From Cephalotus follicularis (Eukaryota; Streptophyta; Magnoliopsida; Oxalidales; Cephalotaceae): a DNA stretch of 64,000 nt. The notes under the pieces are model-generated. The model searched no databases. It had not been told where the DNA came from and saw nothing but the letters and a program-made list of their open reading frames with translations. The stretch spans positions 186,001 through 250,000 of the forward strand of contig BDDD01000041.1 of the NCBI GenBank assembly GCA_001972305.1, given 5' to 3'. The first letter of the stretch is position 1. Every line of letters starts with the position of its first letter. Made by a program: the position numbers and the translations under genes. Shown here in pieces: positions 43,975-56,196 of this stretch.

Positions 43975-44900
43975 CAATGACAAACCCACTCGTTGTAATT
44001 CTTGAGAAGAATTAGCTGACAGGTCCAAATTATGTGGACTGGTTACGAAATGTCAAAGTTGTTTTGAATTCTGAGGACATAGATTATGTCCTAGAGGCCC
44101 CTATGCCAGCACTACCTGTTGAAGATGTCTCAACCCAAGATCATGCCATTTATAAAAAATAGGTGGCTGATGAAAAGAAAGTCAGAAGCTACCTAATGGC
44201 ATCGATGAGCAATGCCCTACAGGTCCAGCATGATGGGATGCGAGACTCTATGGCTAATTCACAATATCTCCGCGAGTTATACGGAGAGAATAGTAGAAAC
44301 GCTCGGTTCTAGCTCAAGGCTGAGCTGTATGGCACAAAAATGGCTGGAGGATCTTCGGTAAATGATCATGTGCTCAAGATGATCAATGCGATTGAACGTC
44401 TGGAAGCTCTAGGCATCGTTCAGGATAATGAATTGAGCACTGATCTCATCCTTCATTCGCTCCCGTCTTCCTTTTCTGGTTTCATCACCAACTTTAACAT
44501 GAATAGGATATCAGCTACTTTGGCTTACCTCTTAAACATGCTGAGGGAAGCGAAAGTGAACATGTATAAGGGCAAGGCTCCAGTCATGATGGTAGGGCAG
44601 TCCCGTAGGCCCAAGAGGAAGGGCAAGTCAGCCTCTACAAAGGGGAAGGCTAAAAGTGTGACGCTGCCACCATGACATGCATCTTTTAAACCAGGGGTAG
44701 CCAGACCACCAAATCAGACCAATCAGCAAGCTGTTGCTGCACCCGATACCGCTGCAAGAGTTGCACCTACTGAGGAGAATACCTCAGAACCACCTGCTAA
44801 GGGACCCTGATTCCACTGTGGAAAACCGGGACATTGGAAAAGGAATTGTGTGACATTCCTGAAGTCAATTGGCAAAGGTATGCCCAATTTGTCTTATATA
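43975..44900 (+). pseudogene. gag: Copia-2 gag region
   Basis: Begins near MTNPLVVILEKN, with GPNYVDWLRNVKVVLNSED typical of Copia gag. Then MAGGSSVNDHVLKMINAIER, LILHSLPSSFSGFITNFNMN and a zinc-knuckle-like stretch close to 44815 (FHCGKPGHWKRNC). Fossil. Confidence 0.75.
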
Positions 44901-47900
44901 GAGGTGAATATGTATATTCCTGATTCATCTTCCTGGATTTTAGACAGAGTATGTGATACTCACATATGTTCTAATTTACAGACCCTCACGGACAGAAAAA
45001 AACCTTGAGAAGGGTGAAGAGATCTACGGTTTGTGGATGGCTCGGTTGTTGAGGCCATAGCTATAGGATCAGTGAGTATTTTGTTGCCTTCAGGCCAGAG
45101 CTTTGTACTTAAACAATGTTTATTCACCTCGCATTTTGCAAAACATCATATCTATTCCGGCATTAGACGCCGAAGGTTTTAATATTGTTTTTAAGGATAA
45201 GTGTTCTACCATTTTAATGAATGATGTCATATATGCAAAATGTTTCCTTCATGAAGGATTATATGTATTGAATAAATATGAGATTGTTTTCAATATGCAA
45301 AAAGACAATAAAAGAAAGAGAGATGAAAGTAATCCATATTACCTATGGCACTGTAGACTTGGTCATATTGGTGAGAAAAGAGTGCGCCGGTTGATCTCGG
45401 ATGGATACTTTGATTTTCAGAGTATCAACCGTTTCCAACTTGTGAACCCCGTCTCAAAGGAAAAATGACCAAATCTCCATTCACAAGGAAAGGGGAAAGA
45501 TCCCCAGAACTGTTGGGTCTAGTACATACTAATGTGTGTTGACCAATGACAGTGGATACCATAGGTGGATATTCCTACTTCATAACCTTTACGGATGATC
45601 ATTCTCGTTTTGGTTATTTGTACCTCATGCGGCACAAATTTGAAGCCTTTGAAAAGTTTAAAGAATTCAGAAAAGAAGTAGAGAAATAGACTGGTAAAAG
45701 TCTGAAGACTCTTCAATCAGATCGTGGTAGTGAGTATCTCTCCACCGAGTTCTTAACTTATCTAAGAGATAATGGGATTATCTCTCAGTGGACCCCTCAT
45801 GGAACACCACAACATAATGGTGTGTCTGAAAGGAGAAATCGCATCTTGCTTGACATAGTGCGGAGCAAGATGAGTGATGCTCAACTTCCACTGTCTTTCT
45901 GGGGTTATGCCTTGGAGACTGTTGTTCTCATATTAAATAGGACTCCAACAAAATCTTCTCCCAAGACTCCATATGAGATATGGAGTGGGAAGAAACCCAA
46001 TCTTAGTTATATGAGAATATGGGGCTGCCTTGCATATGTCAAGCAGGCAGTAGCAAATAAATTGGAATCTAGGTCTATAAAATGTAAACTTGTGGGATAT
46101 CCTAAAGAAACAAGAGGATATTATTTCTATTACCCACCTGACAACAAAGTGTTTGTAGCCAGACAAGTTACTTTTCTTAAGAAGGACTTCCTGTTGGAAG
46201 ATAGTAATGGGAGTATGATAGAGTTGGATGAGCAATCCACAGCACCACGAGTTGAGGACCTATCCACTCCTGTTCAAATTGATGAGCCTGAAACATCAGT
46301 GGCCACAGACACACAACCTCTACGTAGAACTATCCGAATACCTAGGGAACCCGAGAGATACTATGGTAGTTTTCTCATTGAAGGAACCCAAGAGGTAAAC
46401 CTCATGAATAATGATCCAGTTAGCTACAAAGAGGCCATATCAGACATGGACTTGAAGAAGTGGCTTAAATTCAGAAATGGAATCCATGTACTCCAATTAA
46501 GTTTTGAATCTAGTGGATACACCCGAAGGGGTTAAACCCTTAGGTTTCAAATGGATTTTCAAAAGAAATCTTGGAGATGATGGGAAGATGAAGACCTTCA
46601 AAGCTAGGCTCGTAGCCAAAGGTTACAATCAGCAGGAAGGGATTGATTATGAGGAAACTTTCTCTCATGTAGCCATGCTTAAATCCATTCGGATTTTACT
46701 TGCTATAGCTACACATTTTGACTATCAGAAATGAAAAATGGATGTGAAAACTGCTTTTATCAATGGAAACATTGATGAAGACATATATATGACCCAGCCT
46801 GAGGGTTTCATATCCGCTGGTGAGGACCAGAAAGTGTGCAAACTTCAAAAGTCCATTTATGGACTAAAGCAAGTTTCGAGAAGCTGGAACATTCGATTCG
46901 ATGAAACGATCAAAGAGTTTGGTTTCATAAAGAATCGAGATGAACCATGTGTATACAAAAAGCTTAGTGGGAGCTCAGTGACCTTTGTGGTCTTGTACGT
47001 TGACGACATACTCCTCATAGAAAATGATGTGTCCAACGTAAAATCTTGGTTATCCATAGTTTTCTTCATGAAAGACTTGGAAGAATCTTCCTATATCCTG
47101 GGTATAAAGGTCTATCGGGATAGATCAAAAAGGATGATAGAGTTGTCCTAGTCTTTATACATTGACAGAGTGCTTAAGCATTTTGGCATGAAAATTTCCA
47201 AGAGAGGTTACCTACCTCTCTGTCATGGGATTTCACTTTCCAATCAGATGTCTCCCAAGACGCCTGAGGAAAGACAAAGGATGATGCATATTTCTTATGC
47301 TTCGGCAATTGTAAGTATCATGTATGCTATGCTTTGCACTAGACCAGATATCGCCTATTCTGTAAGTGTTACAAACAGATATCAGTAAGATCCATGTGAG
47401 CAACACTGGAATGCTGTCAAAGATATCCGAAAGTACCTTAATAGGACTAAGGATTTATTCTTAATGTATGGAGGAAAAGGTTTGAAGATTGAGGGTTACA
47501 TTGACTCTGATTTTTAAACAGATGTGGATTATTCAAAATCAACCTCGGGGTTTGTGTTCACCTTGAATGATGGTGTTGTGAGCTGGAAGAGTTCCAAACA
47601 ACCTACCACCGCGGATTCAGTTACAGAAGTTGAATACATTACGGCATCGGAAGCTTCCAAGGAAGGTGTATGGATGAAGAAGTTCATCAAAGATTTGGGT
47701 GTAGTTCCTGGCATTGATGATCCGGTATCTTTATACTGTGACAACAATGGAGCGATAGCGTAGGCCAAGGGGCCAAGATCACACTCAAAATCTAAACACA
47801 TTCTTAGGCGCTTTCACCTTATACTTGAGATCGTTGATCGTGGAGATATAAAAGTGGAACGAGTTCCAGGAGAAGACAACACTGCAGACCCGCTTACTAA

Positions 47901-47975
47901 AGCATTACCAAAGGCTGTTTTTGACCGATACCTGGATGCCATGGGTGTAAGACACTACGGCAACTGGCTTTAGTC
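44901..47975 (+). pseudogene. pol: Copia-2 pol region (protease, integrase, RT, RNase H)
   Basis: Integrase: YYLWHCRLGHIGEKRVRRLI, TPHGTPQHNGVSERRNRILL, NRTPTKSSPKTPYEIWSGKK and [54 protein letters not shown] and the active-site box VVLYVDDILLIEND near 46990. RNase H: KSTSGFVFTLNDGVVSWKSS and SLYCDNNGAIA. Copia order is evident. Fossil. Confidence 0.8.
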
Positions 47976-47988
47976 CTTAGTGGGAGAT

Positions 47989-48420
47989 TGTTAGAGATAA
48001 AGTCCTGCAAGCCAGTGCTGAACTTGTATGAACTCTATCTTGTATATAACTTCAATAAAGATGTTTATATTTTATCATTGGATATGACTTCATTATTTGA
48101 ATACATGTTTATTTAATAAATGAATGTCCTGGAATAAAGTTAGAGAACCAAGTTCATGATGAGATCATGATGTGAGAATATGAATCTCGATATACTTTAT
48201 TTCTAATCTTCCTGGTTATAGGATTGACACTCAGGACATGATCAATCCGGATAGACTAGCACGTACTGTCAGATCAGTAAGCAGAGGGTGACTGATCTCA
48301 CACCACTCGCATGGTTGATGCTATGACAACTACATGGGTGTTCGTTAATTTATTAATGAGTTCACTAAATGTGACTATTGATAGAATATCTGTATGGAGT
48401 TTTACTTACATATCAGACAG
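47989..48420 (+). repeat. Right LTR copy of Copia-2 (partial)
   Basis: Starts tgttagagataaagtcctgc after a polypurine stretch (agtgggagat) and matches 40503-40934. Beyond 48420 the Gypsy-2 antisense gene resumes. Confidence 0.85.
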
Positions 48421-48540
48421 AGAACGTCAATGGCTGAGTTCTACTTTTTTCCTAAGGGGATTGATGTAGAGGAAGAGAAAGCTCTCCTTGCCTTCGAGGA
48501 AAGAGAACGTCTCGCCCTAGAATATGAAGAACTATAATGG
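48421..48540 (+). pseudogene. Antisense gene of Gypsy-2, right part
   Basis: Reads MAEFYFFPKGIDVEEEKALL, then AFEERERLALEYEEL and a stop. It is the acidic C-terminal end of the family of antisense proteins, separated from the left part by Copia-2. Confidence 0.55.
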
Positions 48541-49845
48541 GTAGAGCACTAATGTGCGATTGTCCCCTGCACTGGTCCTGCTGCAGATCCTACTTTGCCT
48601 CCTCAATCCGAGAACTCCCAAGTGTCTGTTTCTCCTCTTGTACATAATATCCCTTCAGGGGATGATGCTTAGGCTGTAGGTTGCAAATTTTTCTGTTGCT
48701 TTGTAAGCCTTTGTAACTTGTACTCTCGTAATGTAATTTTATCCTTTTGAGCAATAAAACATAACTTCTTCAGCTTTATTTGAGCATTTACAATCCCCTT
48801 AGGAAAATTTAACTTAAGTAATAAAACTTTACTTTAGTTTCATTCGAGTTTTTTCATTCCCTTAGGAATTTCTATGTCTTGGTAGACATTTTTGATAATG
48901 CTCTGATATTTTTCAGACTAGGTTGCCTAAGCTTTTTAGCCCACGTAAGGCACTTTGTATCAAAGCGCTTAGCCAAAGAGACTTGGTCTTTGCGAGTTCT
49001 TAAGTGTTCACAGACCAAGTTTTAGGTCTGGTCTAACAAGTTCTTATGAATTTGTAGACTAGGACCTTGTACTGGTCTGATATTTTTTAGACCAAGTCGT
49101 CTGAGCTTTCTAGACCTCGTGGGGACACTTTTATTAAAGTGCTCAGTCCAAGAACCTTGATCGTTGCGAATTCTTATGTGTTAGCCTCTCAAGATACGAT
49201 ATTGGTTTGGTCTGACAAGTTCTTATAGGTTTGCCGACCAGAATTTGCTCCATTGGGAGTCTTTTCGATTTGCTCCCATGGGAGTCTTTTTTAGTTGTTC
49301 CCTTAGGAATCTTTTATGGTTGCTTCCTTAAAAGTCTTTTATGGTTGATTCCTTAGAAGTATTTTAGAATTGCTCCATTAAGAGTCTTCTCTGATGGCTC
49401 CCTTGGGAGTCATCTCTGATAAACTTGTATTAAAGCTTTAGGTGCTCCTTGGACGAGAGTCTTAGGTACTCCTCTGACGAGAGTTTTCTCGGATTGGAGA
49501 CTTTAGTCTTTTCGAGATATTGGTCTACTTAGGTGCTTAGTCTGCTCAAGATTAGGAGAGCTCTGGTCCTGTATTAAGGCTTGCTCTGATCACTCCCTTG
49601 GGAGTCTTCTTGCCAGCTCCCTTAGGAGTGGTCTGACAAACTCGTATTAAAACTTTTGTTGAGGGAACTTGTTGGAGGCTGTTCAGAGGTTTAAGGACGT
49701 GAACATTGGGCCTCCTGTCCCTTGCAAACTTGGAACTACTATCTTGTAACTGCTCTTTTTGAAAGAAAAAAAATTCTTTTTATTGATGTCTGAGATAATT
49801 GTACATTTTTACAACTTCATTGATAGTACTTTCTCAAGTGCTTGA
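48541..49845. other. Gypsy-2 spacer with tandem repeats
   Basis: Non-coding part between the antisense gene and the integrase region. At about 48880-49200 a block (gaccaagt...tctgagctttctagacc...gtgctcagtccaag) occurs twice. At about 49245-49420 the word gctcccttgggagtctttt recurs about seven times with a period near 27 bp. No further gene recognised. Confidence 0.6.
49245..49420. repeat. Tandem repeat of about 27 bp, about seven copies
   Basis: Variants of ttgctcccttgggagtctttt follow one another with drift (ttgttcccttaggaatctttt, ttgcttccttaaaagtctttt, and so on). Confidence 0.75.
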
Positions 49846-49849
49846 AATT

Positions 49850-51050
49850 CTAAGCCCTAGGAATCTCCCTGCCCCCCAGAGTTTCAAGTTTGAATGTTCC
49901 TGGTTGGAGCATTTTCTTCACCTTGTAGAGTCCCTCCCAATTTGGAGCTAACTTTCCTCTAGTGCCAGTTGGATCAGCGATTGCCCCATTACGGAGGACT
50001 ATGTCTCCCTCCCTTAGTGGTCTGGGGTTCACCCTTTTGTTGTTATAGCGGCTCACCCTCTGTTGATAGGCTGCTACTCTGATGGTTGCTTTATCTCTAA
50101 GCTCTTCCACTAAGTCGAGGAGATTCCTCAAACCTTTTTCATTATTAGCTTCATTGAAATGCACCATTCTGGGAGAATGCACTCCAATCTCTACTAGTAT
50201 CATAAATTCTGATACAAAACAAAGGCTAAATGGGGACTCATCAGTTGTGATCCGATGAGTGGTTCTATATGCCCATAGTACACTAGGTAGTTCCTCTCTC
50301 CATCTTCCCTTGGTAGCTTTGAGGCGTTTCTTCAACCCCAAGATGATTTCTGTGTTGATGACCTCTGCCTGACCATTGCTCTGAGGGTAGGCTATGGAGG
50401 CAAGCCTATGCTCAATTATCCACTCATTGCAAAATTTTTGAAAAGCTTCGCAATCAAATTGCTTCCCATTATAAGAGACAAATAATCTTGGGACTCCAAA
50501 TCTGCATATGATTGACTTCCAGACGAAGCTCTCCATCTTGCTCTCCGTTATTGTGTCCATGGGCTCTACTTTCACCATTTAGTTAAATAGTCCACTGCCA
50601 CAATTAGGTACTTTTTTTACCCTGTTGCCACTAGTAATGGTCCTACAAAGTCCATTACCCATTGTGCAAAGGGCCGAGGGACAGTGATAGATGTCAAAGG
50701 TTCTGATGGTCTTTTGCTTATGTTGGCATTCTTTTGACACTTATCACACTTCCTCATAAAGACGATGGCATCTTGGTGCATGGTTGACCAGAAATTGCCT
50801 TGCCTCAACAATTTATTGGACAAGGTTCTGCTCCCCGTGTGATTTCCACATACTCTTTCATGGACCTCCCTTAGAGCGTAGTCGGCCTCCGTGGCAGATA
50901 GACATCTCAACAAAGGGAAATAGAATGACCTTTTGTAGAGAATCCCTTCTCTGAATTGGTATCTGTTGGATCTGTATACTAGCCTTCTTGCATCATTTGG
51001 ATCATTTGGCAAAATACCATCCCTTATCCAACTAATGAATGGAATCATCC
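49850..51050 (-). pseudogene. Gypsy-2 integrase region
   Basis: Zinc-binding segment HERVCGNHTGSRTLSNKLLR, then CDKCQKNANI near 50740-50850. The catalytic core has FAQWVMDFVGPL, FGVPRLFVSYNGKQFDCEAF and YPQSNGQAEVINTEI, with LWAYRTTHRITTDESPF. The C-terminal part LAPNWEGLYKVKKMLQPGTF is typical of Gypsy integrases. Fossil. Confidence 0.8.
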
Positions 51051-51057
51051 AATTTGG

Positions 51058-51460
51058 CTATTGTTGAACATCAATGTTCATCATATCCACCTCCAAGATG
51101 GTGGGCCTGTCTAGATAGTCTACAGGCATGACTTGATTTTTTTCTAATTCCCCCACTGTAGCTAGCTTCGACAACTGGTTTGCTCTAGCATTCTCTGCTC
51201 TGGAGACTTTTAAAACCTGATAGATTTGGAAGGCGAACTTCGTATTTTGAACATGGGCTAAGTATTTAGCCATGGACTCTTCTCTGGCTTCATACTCTCC
51301 ACTTACCAGACCAACCACCAGCTGAGAATCACTAAAGACTTATATTTTTTTAACGTCTAAGTGCTTCACTATTGTCAATCCGGCAATAAGCACTTCCCAT
51401 TCTGGCTCATTATTTGTTGCTTTGAATCCAAATCTCAGAACATACTCCAAAGTTCACCCA
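51058..51460 (-). pseudogene. Gypsy-2 second RNase H-like region
   Basis: Text such as SDSQLVVGLVSGEYEAREES, YLAHVQNTKFAFQIYQVLKV and SRAENARANQLSKLA matches the extra (archaeal-type) RNase H known from the Tat lineage, placed between the first RNase H and the integrase. This supports the lineage call. Confidence 0.65.
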
Positions 51461-51509
51461 TCTGGGCTAGTCAGCACCAATCCTGCTCCACTTCCGGAGA
51501 CGCGGGATG

Positions 51510-52217
51510 TGGGGATGGCAATTATATTTGTAAAAATGGGTATTCGACCCTACTATACCCGTACGGGGAGGGGATTACAGGTAAAAAATGGGGACGGGGA
51601 CGGGGACGGAGAATTTTTAGGTACCTGACAATAAGGACAGGGAGGGTACGAATATAGCTTGTCACCTAACCCTGCCCTCCTCGTACCCGTTATTAAACTT
51701 CATTTTTATTACATAATTAATTATATATAAATAGATAGATACCAAAAAGTCATATTTTTTTTAGATATCAGTATATTACTATTACTGCTACGCAGTGTAG
51801 CCATGAGTCACCCACTCTCTTTAAATCTCTATTTTCTTTCTTTACGATTGCTGAATCAAGGAATGACATCACCACTCTTCAGGTAATATATTTAATCTCA
51901 TCTCACTCTCATGATAAAAAGTGATATAATAGATTGCCAAAATTAGTTTCAAACTTACGATGCCCTCTTGTTGGGTACCCACAATTTTTTTAAAACATTA
52001 TATTTGTTTTATATTATTGAGTATTGTATTATGAGAACATGAAATTTTCTTTATATACGAGAAGGCTATGGGTATTAATAAGTTTTCACGGAGATGGGGA
52101 CGGGGATCTTTAACAATACCCACACGGGTTTGGGGAGGGTACGGGGAAAAATAAAAAAACGGGGACGAGGACGGGGACTATAGTATTCGTAACCGACCCT
52201 CCCCATTGCCATCCCTA
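51510..52217. mobile_element. Non-autonomous hAT-type MITE inside Gypsy-2
   Basis: 708 bp with terminal inverted repeats tggggatggcaa and ttgccatcccta (11 of 12 match). The flanking 8-mers gcgggatg (51502-51509) and gaaggatg (52218-52225) agree at six of eight positions, the duplication size of hAT. Subterminal repeats are runs of acggggacgggga and related gggtac words, inverted at the right end. No transposase. Confidence 0.8.
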
Positions 52218-52299
52218 GAAGGATGACCTATCAACTGATAGCTTCTATAGCCCCTTCTCATTTTCAGATGAGTCATCTTCCATACACTCCGTAGGTGTA

Positions 52300-53610
52300 T
52301 TATCTCCTACAAAATCAGCCAAGACCTGTGACTTTATCACTGGTCTGACTTCATATTTCACATCGTATTCGCCCAATTCGACAGACTACTTGACTAGTCT
52401 GCCTGACATGTTTGGCTTTGCTAGCACTTGTCTAAGTGGCTTGTCGGTCAAAACTTTGATAGTATGGGCTTGAAAATACTACCTTAGCTTCCTCGCTGCA
52501 ATGATCAGAGCATAAACATACTTTTCTACCCCTGAATATCTCCCATCAGCGTCGTTCAAGGCCTTGCTCACATAATATACTGGCCTTTGAACTTTGTCTT
52601 CCTCTCTTACTAGCACTACGCTCACTGTGCCTTGTGTCGCCGCTAAGTACAAATACAAGTCTTCCTCATCTCTTGGTTTTGATATCAAAGGAGGGGAAGC
52701 CAAGTATTCCTTCAATTTTTTGAAGGCTGCTTGACATTCTTCGGCCCCCCTTGGGGTCCCTTAATACTTTGAAGAAAGGCAGGCACTTCTCTGCTGACTT
52801 GGAAACAAATCTGCTCATGGCTGCAATTTTGCTATTCAACCTCTGTAGCTCCCTAATAGATTGAGGAGGCTTCATACTTTGAATCACAGAGATCTTCTCC
52901 AGGTTGGGCTCTATTTCCATGCTGGAGACCATGAACCCAAGAAACTTACCATAAGTGACCTCAAAAGTGCACTTGGAAGGGTTGAGGCGCATCTTGTATC
53001 TTCTCAATACCTCAAAGGTCTCCTCCAAGTCCCTGATATGAGGACTCCTCGTTGGTGTCTTGACGAGTATATCGTCAATATAAACCTCCATATTCCTCCA
53101 AATTTGAGGTTCAAAAATTTTGTTGACCAACCGTTGGTAGGTCATTCCAGCATTTTTTAGTCTGAAGGGCATGACTTTGTAACAATACATACCCTTATCA
53201 GTGATGGATACTGTCTTGTTCTCATCTGGTCAGCACATAGGGATTTGATTGCAGCCAGAGTAAGCATCCAAGAAGCTCAACATGCTATAGCCGGAGGTTG
53301 CATCCACTAGTTGATCAATCTTTGGGAGGGAGAAGTGGTCTTTTGGACAAGCTTTGTTGAGGTCTGTGAAGTCTATGCACATCCTCCACTTGCCAATCGA
53401 CTTCTTGACTAGTACCATGTTCTCCATCCTATCAGAGTATTGCACTTCCCTAATAAACCCCACTTGCAATAGCTTATTCACTTCATCTGCTATCACCTGT
53501 TGCCTCTCGAGGGCGAAGTTTCTCTTCTTTTGCCTGGTCAGAGGCCGCATTGGAGCCACACTTAGCTTGTGCACCATCACCTCTGGACTGATCCCTGTGA
53601 CCTCCTCTGC
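52300..53610 (-). pseudogene. pol: Gypsy-2 reverse transcriptase and first RNase H
   Basis: RT words on the minus strand: WRMCIDFTDLNKACPKDHFS, FLDAYSGCNQIPM, MPFRLKNAGMTYQRLVNKIF and the active-site box VYIDDILVKT near 53085. RNase H: LYLYLAATQGTVSVVLVREE and RPVYYVSKALNDADG. Close in text to the Gypsy-1 pol, so the two elements belong to related families. Fossil. Confidence 0.8.
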
Positions 53611-54360
53611 TGACCAGGCGAATACATCTCTGATGTTTTTGAGGAACGTTATAAGTTCCTCTTTCTCCACATCTTCAAGTTGGGAGCCAACCTTAAAAAC
53701 TTTCTCTACACTGCCTTCCTCCAAAGGCACCTGCATGACATACTTCACGAACTGTGGACGCTCATGCTCTACTTCTCCTCTGAGCTCCACGTTAGCTATG
53801 AGAAGGGCTTTTCCCTCCTCCTTGTCCTTTATAGCAGTCTGGTAACACTGCCTGGCAACATGCTGGTCTCCTTGTACTTCCCACACACCAAACCTGGTCG
53901 GGAATTTTACCAATAACTGCTTTGTTGACATTATTGCCTCCATCAAGTTCAATCTTGGTCACCCAATTATAGCATTGTACGGGCTTGGTGTATCAACCAT
54001 CAGGAAGGTCATTTGAACTTGAGTCTGGCATGGGGCTGTGCCTGCAACGACCAACAAATTGATGGATCCCATAGAATGGACCATCTCTCCCGTAAAGCCT
54101 AGCAGAGGAGTATTCACTGACCTTAGCTGGTCGACCGGGATCCTCAACCGATCAAAAGCATGTTTGTAGAGGATATTCGCCGAGCTCCCACTGTCAACGA
54201 GGATTCTCTTCATAGTGAATAATTCCACTTGAAGAGTCACTACCACTGTATTATCGTGAGGGAGACGTACTCCCTCATAGTCCGCATCTGAGAAGGATAT
54301 TACCTCATCTTCTCCACCAGTCTTCAACCTTTTGCTATGCGTGTATTGTTGCACGGCAAA
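53611..54360 (-). pseudogene. Gypsy-2 protease region
   Basis: RILVDSGSSANILYKHAFDR (about 54150-54210) is the aspartic protease motif, followed by PSPYNAIIG (about 53960). The following linker towards the RT (VELRGEVEHERPQF) is matched in Gypsy-1. Fossil. Confidence 0.7.
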
Positions 54361-54369
54361 TGTTTGTCT

Positions 54370-56155
54370 AGCATAGGCTTTTCTAGCCCTGCTATGACCG
54401 CCACCAGATGCGACCCCTCCAGAGATGGTGTGTATTACACCCCTGGACTGCTGCTCCTCTTCCTACTGCGGAGCTTGTTCTCTGCGCTCCCTTCTTTCTT
54501 GGGGAGCATCCCTGTCAACATACTTTTGTAGATGACATTTTCGAATCAGGTGTTCTATCTGATTCTTTAAGTGTCTGCACTCTTCCGTGTCGTGCCCGTG
54601 ATCACGGTGGTATCGACAGTAATTATTTGAGTCACTTTTCTCTGCCGAGGATCTCAATGGTGCTAGCCACTGGATAGGGACCTTGTCCTTCTCCACTACC
54701 AGTATCCTGGTTCGTGTCTCCAAGAGAGGGGCGAAATTATTGTAGGTGGGGATTGATGCCCCCCTTTTTGGTGACCCCTCCCTCTTGGAGAGCTTGTGCC
54801 TCGGGTCATCCTTGGCCAGCTCTGACCCTCCATTTGTTTTTTGCTTTTTCCCTAGAGCACTTTGTGAGTGCTCCTCTTTCTCCACCTGATGGTCCGACCA
54901 GGAAAGTGCTCCTCTTTCTCCACCTGATGGTTCGACCAGGAAGTCTTTTGCTTCCTAGCTGCTATGGCCTCATCTACGTTTACATACTTCTCTGCTCTTC
55001 TCAGCAGGTCTGCCATGTTCAGAGCAGGCTTCTTCATGAGGGAAAAGGTAAAGGGTGAGTTGTCTTTCAATCCACTATTCAGAGCTGCCAGAGCAAAAGA
55101 TGGCTCCAAGTCCTTCACCATCGGAGACTCCTTGTTGAATCTGGTAAGGTAGTCTCTGAGGGATTCATTTTTCCCCTGCACCACGTTGATCAGATGGTTC
55201 GAATTCTTCCTCTGGGTGGTGCTGTTGAGGAACTTGATGACGAACATCTCCGTGAACTGTTCAAAATTTGTCAGTGAATTTTGAGGTTGTGTGGAGTACC
55301 ACGCCTAGGCTGCACCAGTTAAGGTCGCCAGGAATCCTCGACAGAGCACAACATCTGAAGCCTCGTGAACCAGCATAATCTGAGTGTAGTAGCGCACATG
55401 CTGGATTGGATCCGTAGACCCATCATACTCCTTGAGATTCAGGAATCGGAATTCTCTTGTGATACGCTCCTTCATTATCTCTAGTGTGAAGGGCGTACAG
55501 TTTATGTTTCGTACCTTTAACAGGTATCCCTTCGACTGCTCGACTCCTCTGAGCCGCCTTTCCATCTCTGGAAACCTTCTGTTTATGGTCTGCTCCACAT
55601 CATCAATGTTCCTAATCTTGCTAGAAACCTGCGATGTGCCAATGGCAAGTTGGACTGAATTGTTTGACCTGCTCTTCTGTAACATTTCCGTCCTACTAGA
55701 AGCGTAGGAACGTGCTCGGGTCTCCTCCTCCTCCACTGAGTAATCATCTTCCATTGGATCTTGCTCTGGAAGGTCTTGTTGGGGATTATAGCTATAATCC
55801 CTTGCACTCGAAGACTCCGCCCTCAGAGATGTATCAATCTCCGACCGCCTTGCAGGACGCATGACCCTCCTCGACGGGTTTCGCCTGGCCCCTTGGGGCT
55901 GTTCAACTTTTGTGGCTGGCCTGCTCGATCCAGCCTAATCTTGGACGGCTGGTCGGCTTGACCCAGCCTGATTTTGGATGGCAAAGCTATTCGCCAGCAG
56001 GGTTGTAAGACTCCCTATTTCTTGGAGCAGCTAATTGAATTGCTCGCCAATGATGGGAGCTTGCTCGTGAGCCTGACTGGCAGTGGGAGCTTGATTGTCA
56101 TCGGGAGCTTGACTTCCAACGGTCGCAGAGTTGGTGATTCTTCTCGGAGGCATGG
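54370..56155 (-). pseudogene. gag: Gypsy-2 gag region
   Basis: Begins MPPRRITNS near 56155. Capsid text LKEYDGSTDPIQHVRYYTQI, FVIKFLNSTTQRKNSNHLIN and LRDYLTRFNKESP; zinc-knuckle-like CRYHRDHGHDTEEC near 54580-54620. Same layout as Gypsy-1 gag. Fossil. Confidence 0.75.
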
Positions 56156-56196
56156 TTCAAAAACTTTTTGTTGCGTTTCCCACAAACGGCGCCAAC

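Larger units (their letters stand above)
40503..48420 (+). mobile_element. Ty1/Copia element nested in Gypsy-2 (Copia-2)
   Basis: The left LTR is long (40503-42220, tgttagagataaagtcctgc to ggttccaaca), followed by the primer site tggtatcagagagg. The right LTR copy (47989-48420) matches only the first part of it. Parts in order: gag about 43975-44880, protease near 44930, integrase about 45290-46100, RT about 46500-47150, RNase H about 47460-47960. The compared LTR stretch differs at about 4-5%, younger than its Gypsy-2 host (about 10%), as nesting demands. It looks broken at many places. Confidence 0.85.
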
